Assembly: GCA_963169105.1 (NCBI GenBank)
Contig: OY720643.1
Coordinates: forward strand, 83,931,696-83,995,695
Reading direction: 5' to 3'
Source: Ceriagrion tenellum
Taxonomy: Eukaryota > Arthropoda > Insecta > Odonata > Coenagrionidae
DNA: 64,000 nucleotides
The notes under the pieces were generated by a model that saw nothing but the letters and a program-made list of their open reading frames with translations, was not told the origin of the DNA and made no database searches. Below, piece after piece: positions 57,440-64,000 of the stretch; the stretch's first letter is position 1; the number at the start of each line of letters is the position of its first letter. The position numbers and the translations under genes were made by a program.

Positions 57440-57819
57440 TAAAAATTTTCCTGGAAGTCCAACCCCCCCCCCCTTGTCACAAACGTGGAACAGCCTAGGG
57501 GTAGAATTGGATCTGTGACCCTCACCAATTAGATGCTCTGCAAAATTAGACTTTTTGTCACCATTGATACTGGATTTAAATATTCCGTTATTCTTATATT
57601 CAACTTTCCTCCAGTTTGACCAACATACAAAGAGTTACATTTAGGAGTATCACACTTGAGTACACACACCCCACTTTTATCATTCAAGTCAATTTCATCC
57701 TTAGAATTAAATAATAATTTCTGGAGTGTCACAGGATTATGCGCGGAAATTTTGTATTTATTTTTCGGGAAGTGTCTATTTAGCTTATATGTTAAATTAT
57801 TAATAAAGGGTAACTTCAC
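57440..57819 (-). pseudogene. GIY-YIG endonuclease remnant of Penelope-like element
   Basis: The first 96-residue frame contains KSGVCVLKCDTPKCNSLYVGQTGGKLNIRI: GVCVLKC stands for the GIY segment, LYVGQT for the YIG segment, and the conserved Arg follows. A frameshift near 57540 leads to SNFAEHLIGEGH, with the conserved EH. The domain nicks DNA for insertion in Penelope-like elements. Here it is frameshifted and lacks the RT. Confidence 0.8.
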
Positions 57820-58849
57820 CCACTTAGTGCCGGAGGTGAGGATTGGAGAAAGTGAAGTGGATGTGGCTATGGCACGTTTTCGTCGCAGTCGATTTAAATG
57901 GTCGTCTACCCAAGTGTCGCCATTGATTTTATTCCTTCACTTATCTCGGAAGTACCATCTCGTGGGACGGGAGAAGTACAACAGGCATCAAGCGGAAAAT
58001 AGCCCAAGCTAAGAAAGAAATCATGGGAAAAAGACAACTGCTGAGTTAAATGATGGTAGGACTACACATCAGGAAACAGTATGTGAAAATCTTCGTGTGG
58101 AGCGAGGCACTTGGAAGCATGGACCATTGAAAAAGCTGATCAGAAAAGAAATACCTTCAAAACCTGGTGCTGGAGGAGGATGCTGAAGACAAAATGGACG
58201 TAAAAAATAAGAAATGATTAAGTGTACAGAAGAGTCGAAGAGGAAAGGATCATATGGAGCATCATACAGAAAAGAAGAACCACATGGATTGGACACTCCC
58301 TGAGACACGATGGATTGTGAAGAACATAATGGAAGGTATAATAGAGGGAAAACTTCCCGGAGGAAGACACAGGAATAAGTTCATGGCCCAACTAAAGAAG
58401 ACAGTACATATGGAAAGATACCAGGAGGTAAGGGAACTAGCATTAGATTGGGAAGGGTAGAGGGCTGAAGTCAGCAAATCTTGGGATTGAACAACCAATG
58501 AATGAATGAACTCTTTTAGGACATGGATCATAAAGTAGGTTTATTCTCACCTAACTTTCTCCCCAAATTAATGAACAAAAAATTTGACTTTTAAAAAGGA
58601 TTCAGTGCCCAAGACAACTTATGAGTTGGTAAGTACTTTGTAAACGCAACTAGAATTATTAGACGACACTTATGGTAATTTTCAGTGTAATGTAGAATTA
58701 ATATCATAAACGAATTTAACACTACAATATGAGTGCAACATTATTCATTAATCTAGTAAGTTTTCAATTTAAGAAATTATGGAATGTTCACAATCGCTAA
58801 TGTGTCACTTTTTCCACTTGAAGATGCCTGGTATGTCCTCGCTTATTTC

Positions 58850-60061
58850 CTCGTATGTGCAGTTTGACGTTAGAATTACTCGACATAAAATGTTGAAAGA
58901 CGTTGATAAAATAAAATGATTGCCGAACATGAAGAGTTAGCTCGAGGGTTGTGTGGTCAAATGTGAATGTATTTCACTTCAATATCAAAATATTTGCAAA
59001 ATTAAGAACGAGAGCGAAGCGTCAAGCATTTGATTTTAAGAAAACATCTTTCTGCATTAGTCCAATAATATGCCATTAACATGTCAATCTCCTTAAATAA
59101 TCATATTTCATGAATTGAATGATGGATCTTTTACAAATTTGATAACAAAATGTACACATGGTTACAAATGTTTTGTTATTTGTAAAGGCGACATCTATTA
59201 TTCATCAAGGAAGCTAAATCTCCACCCATTTATTTTTTGACTGTGCACTGATACTATATTAAAGATTTTTTGAAACGCTAACATCTGATGTCTCGTATGA
59301 TGGGTAGACAATTATATTATCGCTAATGTCACTTAGTTTATATCTTTCAAAATTAATATCACCGATATCATGTCAATTAAGTCGGTGGAGTGATAATTGT
59401 AAGATGTTGCACATAAATACGTACCCTTGAAAAGCATTTTAGAAACTGTTCAATAGAGCTATGACTTGTCACTTGAATTACAGCAAAGTACTTGGTTAGA
59501 AGGTGAAGAAGAGATGCATCCTTTGTTTCTCCGGACTACATCTCGAATATGCCGTGTGAGTATAAGACCCTTTCAGCATCATTGAGAAATGTTTGCTCTT
59601 CTTTTAAGGCTGTGGAAAACAAACCTCATAAAAATTTTCTAAAATATTTACACGAGAACTGAGTTGGATGTAACTGATGAAAGAACTTGGTTCGGGAGCC
59701 AATAATGACGCAGAGCCTGTATTATAGGCTACGTTTGTTTAAAAAAAATGGAAATAACTAGATTTTCGATTGATACGAAAGCTATAAATTTCTGTCCAGT
59801 ATTTATTCTTTGAGGAAATGATTTGAAAATGTGATATTATTCATAAACAGCTAATATTATTTTGCTCTTACTGTTCGGTAACTAAAGATTAGAGCAAAAG
59901 CAGTTTTGCACAACATTGCGCTGTAGAAGGTACATCGCCCCAATCTAAATCTGACGTCTTTGGGGCAGAAAATGCCTCACATACTTCATTAAAAGGTTGA
60001 AAATTACAATATTGCTCATACTTGTGGACCAAGTATTCAAATATTTGCACCTCAGAGTTTA
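58850..60061 (+). repeat. Duplication block Q, second copy, containing a decayed LINE
   Basis: Partner of 54000-55090. GCAAAATTAAGAACGAG, GCGTCAAGCATTTGATTTTA, GGCGACATCTATTATTCATC, GATGCATCCTTTG and GAGTTGGATGTAACTGATGA are in the same order. The LINE-derived part around 59520-59720 reads LHLEYAV, then in another frame REPIMTQSLYYRLRLFKK, as a very old RT C-terminus. Confidence 0.55.
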
Positions 60062-60309
60062 TGAAGATCAGCCTTAGGGTCTCCCTCCGCGTGGTGTCTT
60101 TTATTGACGGCAGTTTCCCCAGCCATCCTACTGGCGTCTTAAGGTCGAAGTGGCGATGTGTCTCTGCGTCCGTCCTTTTATAGCTACGTCGCCGTCGGGT
60201 CGGTCGGGACTGCCTGGTTTCCCGCGTTTTTTGGCGTGAATACTCTCTTCCAGGCGTTTCACAAGTTCTTGCCGTCTTCGCGGTTGCAATTATTCAGGTT
60301 CTTGGTGAT
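60062..60309. other. GC-rich block of unknown origin, TATA-like box on minus strand
   Basis: An abrupt GC-rich segment inside AT-rich LINE remnants. On the minus strand it contains CTATAAAAGGACGGACGCAG near 60165-60184 and CTTGTGAAACGCCTGGAAG near 60252-60270. It could be the promoter end of a retroelement. No frame or initiator is recognised. Confidence 0.35.
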
Positions 60310-60600
60310 TTCTGTGTCTTGAATTACAGCAAAGTACTTGGTTTGAAGGTGAAGGAGAGATGCTCCCTTGCATCTCCGGGCTACATCTCGAATATGCCGT
60401 GCGAGTATTAGACCCTTTACAACATATTGTCCAAGTACTTTGGAATTTTCTACATATTACAGATGGAGCAGGTACTCCTGTTTGTGCCAGCTTCCTAGCG
60501 TCAGGATTAATATTGCAATTTTTTTTGCAAAGTTGTGTTTAGAATTTTTGAAGAATATTTTATAAAATAAGATAAAATGAATAGGGTGTTATGACTACTT
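60310..60600 (+). mobile_element. Decayed CR1/jockey-like RT fragment, third copy of the block Q LINE
   Basis: It repeats CTTGAATTACAGCAAAGTAC and the ACATCTCGAATATGCCGTG codons of 59.48-59.57 kb. In one frame it reads ISGLHLEYAVRVLDPLQHI, resembling the 'RPHLEYAxxVWDP' block of CR1/jockey RTs. The open frame (60 aa) is incidental. Confidence 0.55.
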
Positions 60601-60603
60601 TTC

Positions 60604-61262
60604 TACATCTACATCTACACAATACCCCGCGAGCCGCCGCATGGGCGTATGGTAGGATGTGTTAGGTCACCAGCCGTGTAAAGGTGTACGTTTTCTGGAA
60701 ATGAATGGTGACATGAATTATAGGAGTGTATTTTGTGTGCTTAATTTTTATTGTCATCGCTTATTGTTCGCGGGAAGGAGTTGTTGTACTTATCTGTTTG
60801 GTAGGATAGGTTTGGTTCTCTCTTTTTATCGCGTCTGTCAGACCTAGAGATATAGTGAGGAGTCATGATAATGTTCTCCATGTCGCTCTGAAAAATATCA
60901 GTTCTGAATTTCTGAAGCAACCTAGCCTAGCGTGTAGCCTCTTAGTCTCTAGGGGCTCCCACCTTAATCCTTCTTAAAGTTGTGAGACACTGTATGTACG
61001 CTCGTAGCAGTTTTTAACGAAACGCGCTGCTTTCCTTTGTATTTTATTATTTTTTTTGGTTCAATATTTATGACTAGGGTCCCAAATGCTCGCGGCGTAT
61101 TCGAGGTGTGGCCTAACCAGAGCGAAGTAGCAACCTTCTTTGACTTTTTCATTCGGGGACCTTCCTATTATACGTTTAACAAAACCTAGTTTCTTAAATG
61201 TAGCGCCACATATGTTTTGTATGTGTAATCCCGACGATATATCAATATCCCCACGATATACT
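60604..61262 (-). mobile_element. CR1/jockey-type LINE, copy H
   Basis: Minus-strand copy from CATCTACATCTACACAATACC through the full family tail and RT C-terminal codons to the CCACATATGTTTTGTATGTG region. It lies just before copy I in the same orientation. Multiple frameshifts. Confidence 0.8.
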
Positions 61263-61383
61263 TTTAGTGTACTTCATCCTTGAAAGTGTAGATTTTTACT
61301 TAGGTTCTGATAGAAGTTTCTCAAATTGCAGCATATAACCGTAAATGTGAACTGTAAATCATATTCTAATTTTTAATTGAGGT

Positions 61384-61965
61384 GGGATTGGCGAAGCTCA
61401 TTTTTTTGTGGCCGCTTATTGTGCGTGGAAAGAACGAGTTTTTGTACCTATCTGTTCGGCAATGTATCTCTCTTATTTTGTGACTTCTGTCAGACCTAGA
61501 GATGCAGTGAGGCGTCATGATAATATTCTCATTTTCGCTCTGAAACACACCAGTGCTGAATATCCCTGGTAAACTAAGCCTAACGTGTAGCCTCCTAGTC
61601 TCTTGAGGCTTCCATCTCAATCTCTCTAAAAGTTATGGAACACACTATGTTGGCTCGTAGCAGTTTTTAACGAAGCGTGCTGCTTTTCTATGTATTTTAA
61701 TAATATTTTTGGTTAAATCTTACCAGGGTCCCAAATGCTTGCGGCGTATTCGAGGTGTGGCCTAACCAGTGCATAGAAGCATTTCTTCTTTACTTTCTCA
61801 TCCGAGGATCTTCCTATTATACGCTTAACAAAACCTTGTTTCTTAAATGCTGTGCCTTATATGTTTGGTATGTGTGTTCCCCACGATATATCAGAAGCTG
61901 AGGTAATCCAAATATTCTTAACTGTATCTGAAGATTTTATGTTTACTTTACTCACAATGTAGGTC
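61384..61965 (-). mobile_element. CR1/jockey-type LINE, copy I (lacks 3' terminus)
   Basis: It begins inside the family 3' region (GTGGCCGCTTATTGTGCGTG) without the CATCTA end, and extends further 5' than copy H, to about CTGAAGATTTTATGTTTACTTTAC. An 84-aa open piece (61366-61620) reads RWKPQETRRLHVRLSL...RSDRSHKIREI. Loss of the terminal ~170 bp suggests a deletion after insertion. Confidence 0.75.
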
Positions 61966-64000
61966 TGGCATTTGGATCTTATGGCTCTCGGTTGGTCACA
62001 CAGTCGGCTCTTATGGCTGGTCAACTGTGTCATTAAAAATATAATCATTAAAACCATCCGCATATTTTTTAAACTATAACATTGGTTTTTTAATATATAA
62101 CCTATTTCATCAGCGTAAGCATGGTTATGTAAACCGAATAAATATAAATATGGGATTTTACGTTTGCCCTGACTCACATAGTCAAGCCAGGGCTACCTTA
62201 AGGACATGAAGGGAGCGGGAAGGAGAGGAAGCCGTCGCAAGGGCGGGGTGGTGTAGTGGAGAGTAAGCTGCGGCTAGAGTTAAGCGTAATGGAATGGAAG
62301 GACAAAGCTTAATACGTCCCCTCTTTTTATTCCGTCTGAAGCGAGCGTAATCAAGGGCAATGTGTATGCAAAATGGGACGAGGAAGCGGCTCGGAATTGG
62401 TCGATTGGGTCGGTGGCGAATGAAACGGAAGAGAAGGAAATGGTTGAAAGGGCGAATAGGTACGGAAGAAATAAAAATTACGCGTTTTTTATTCCTTTAA
62501 AATTGACGCTTTTACGCATTATGTCCGTCTTTTATTTATTTTTACGGCAGACTCTCCCGCCACTTCCATTTTTGAACCCATTCCGGATCTGATGATGTGC
62601 TTCTATTTGGTTTTTGCTCCTTTTCTAGTCGTTTAATTCAATCCCCATACCTTTAGTTTCTTTTAACCTGAAAGGAAGAGCCATATTGGAGGTTGCGGCA
62701 TAGCTTGTAATTTATTTCTGGCTGCATCCGATTTTGTCCAAAAATAAGTCCATATTTACCCACTTCAAAATTACCTTTTGGTGTCATTTCCATTCAATTC
62801 GGAAGTATGGTGTGTAGCAATACAAGAGTTAGCGCCAGAGCATTTGATCCCAGTTAGATATTTGTCGAAGAATGGTCTTCGATGGGGTTTTTCAAGAAAA
62901 TATAACAATTATTCTACAATTAAATGGAATTAGGCCATCATAAATATTTCAATAAGCATTTCTACGCGTGGATAATTGACCTTAATCATTTATGCGTTTG
63001 AACATCATTTTAAGTTAGTAAAACTGGCACTAATTCTCTCGTTCGACATCTGCATGCACTATTGGTAAGCACCGCGACATGAATGGGATATTGTTTTTTG
63101 TTACTTCAGCGGAAATTTGGTTTTTATTTTAGTATTTTAACTTCAAATGTATGATTTAAACTTCGCGCAATTCAACAGCAACAAAAATGCAAGTCACTGC
63201 ATTTCAATTTAAAAGCTTACACTTCGGCATGTGAAGTATTTTTAGCAATGAAAATATTTTATGAATTGTATTGCGTATATTGCTGTATAAAGCATAATGC
63301 TAAATTTCATTAATGTATCTGCGTAACTTCAGTTAAAAAATTACTAAAACTAGCTAACACTTAGGTTTTTTAATCTAATGATTTGTCAGCCCATTAATTA
63401 TTATCAGCCAAAATGTTTACATAGTTTAAAGACCTTGAGGCCGGACAATGACTGTTTAAACTAATTACCCTCCATGTAATGGAATAAAATGTGTTCTGGA
63501 GTGCAGCTAATGTGCATTGCGGGGTATTCTGGAGTAAAGTGTGTTGCAGCAAAAAAGTCATGCTTTTAATTTTACGTATAGAAACAAAAAATGGAAACTA
63601 TAGCTGCAGTATCAAAATCACTGAAATTTCAATGTGCATGGGTTGGAAATGAATAAATATATGCAAAACATTCGTACCGTCAAACGGTCTGTAGTCGGAT
63701 ACTTTAATCGATAATTCTTATGTCACGATATCGATAACTTTTATAGATAGCTCTTATGTCACGAGCTTATTTGTTAAACTATATATTTAAAATTATGACG
63801 CAGTGATTTCGCACAATTTTTGAATACAGAGACGCAGTTTCAATCAATGAAATCATTTTCTGTTTTTTAATGAAAATACACGTGTCCGTCTCCAACCATT
63901 AATCCGGTATAGAGTCGGACAGTCGTTTATTTTTTCACAGAATTTGCTCAGCTATATAACGCTGTCCGGATTCGGACACATGATTTGATATAAGAAGGTG
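61966..64000. other. No gene recognised; purine-rich patch and short repeats near the end
   Basis: 62.2-62.5 kb is GA-rich with a 76-aa open frame of no known type. Near 63715-63765 the phrase CTTATGTCACGA occurs twice around ATCGATAA-type palindromes. No gene is supported. Confidence 0.4.

Larger units (their letters stand above)
57079..57925 (-). mobile_element. Penelope-like element fragment (3' part)
   Basis: The minus-strand insert in the RTE copy carries a GIY-YIG endonuclease remnant. A C/T-rich 3' region follows, then a 3' end reading TTGATAATGG, hairpin, GAAACCGATTTGTG...GGTGGAAAAAACTAAGTG near 57080-57165. Coding begins partway (KLPFINNLTYKLNRHFPKNK), so the RT domain is missing and the copy is 5'-truncated. 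An 11-base C run lies near 57463. Exact boundaries are uncertain by several bases. Confidence 0.75.
56738..58512 (+). mobile_element. RTE-like LINE family 1, RT and tail, with nested Penelope-like fragment
   Basis: From RRDGSQIEAKISKGVTQG and LSPPLFNMYLEEAIREAQ through MIRFADDITVSAGN, this copy keeps the RT palm that is missing from the 12.1-kb copy. Family sequence is cut after GAGCAAGTGGATTC (about 57078) and resumes at CTTCACTTATCTCGGAAG (about 57931). It runs on to a tail ATCTTGGGATTGAACAACCAATGAATGAATG. An in-frame TGA follows VTQG and several frameshifts are present, so the copy is inactive. Confidence 0.8.

Noticed and set aside
1..64000. CRISPR arrays, operons, bacterial promoters or terminators
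   Set aside because: No regularly spaced direct repeats and no bacterial gene organisation. The window is eukaryotic nuclear DNA.

Overview
This window is a gene-poor, AT-rich stretch of a metazoan nuclear genome, most likely an arthropod and probably an insect. The evidence is a dense mix of old transposable elements: CR1/jockey-type and RTE-like LINEs, tRNA-derived SINEs, a Penelope-like element, a deleted mariner and hAT-like and TTA-flanked MITEs. There is no bacterial-style coding density, and at least one isolated TATA box plus CAGT initiator resembles an insect core promoter. The species cannot be named from the sequence. I found no convincing host protein-coding exon, rRNA, functional tRNA gene or CRISPR array. 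Nearly every recognisable peptide belongs to a decayed retrotransposon or transposon.

Layout. 1-9 kb: a 5'-truncated CR1 copy is interrupted by a foldback element carrying hammerhead-ribozyme-like cores, with a second foldback at its 5' edge. These are followed by a tRNA-type SINE (5.1 kb) and another foldback (8.5 kb). 8.9-10.2 kb: a ~122-bp tandem repeat is split by a 5'-truncated RTE-like LINE with a 16-bp target-site duplication. 12.1-15.3 kb: the longest RTE-like copy (endonuclease plus a reverse transcriptase missing its core), an inverted RT fragment, and a foldback with 13-bp target duplications and the best hammerhead core. 17-26.3 kb: CR1 copies, a CR1/flank tandem duplication with a nested SINE, several LINE fragments and CT-rich DNA. 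26.8-37 kb: mostly featureless, with two tRNA-derived foldbacks, a 402-bp MITE and an insect-like core promoter (36.23 kb). 37.4-38.5 kb: the most RT-complete CR1 copy. 38.5-48 kb: almost nothing recognisable except an RTE tail and purine-rich islands. 48.4-62 kb: CR1 with a nested mariner, a CR1 endonuclease/linker remnant, a hAT-type MITE, an ancient local duplication (52.6-55.1 versus 56.4-60.1 kb), an RTE with a nested Penelope-like GIY-YIG fragment, and three more CR1 tails.

The most interesting signal is a family of inverted-repeat elements at 1.4 and 15.1 kb. Each arm holds a compact hammerhead-type core: CTGATGA, a short hairpin, GAAAC, a minimal stem III and a closing stem I. Stems I and II differ completely between loci yet stay paired. 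Looser versions of the same layout occur at 2.1, 8.6 and 57.15 kb, the last in the 3' region of the Penelope-like fragment. I infer that these foldbacks derive from Penelope-like element ends. Penelope-like elements are known to carry hammerhead motifs, but short foldback derivatives with two opposed cores look unusual.
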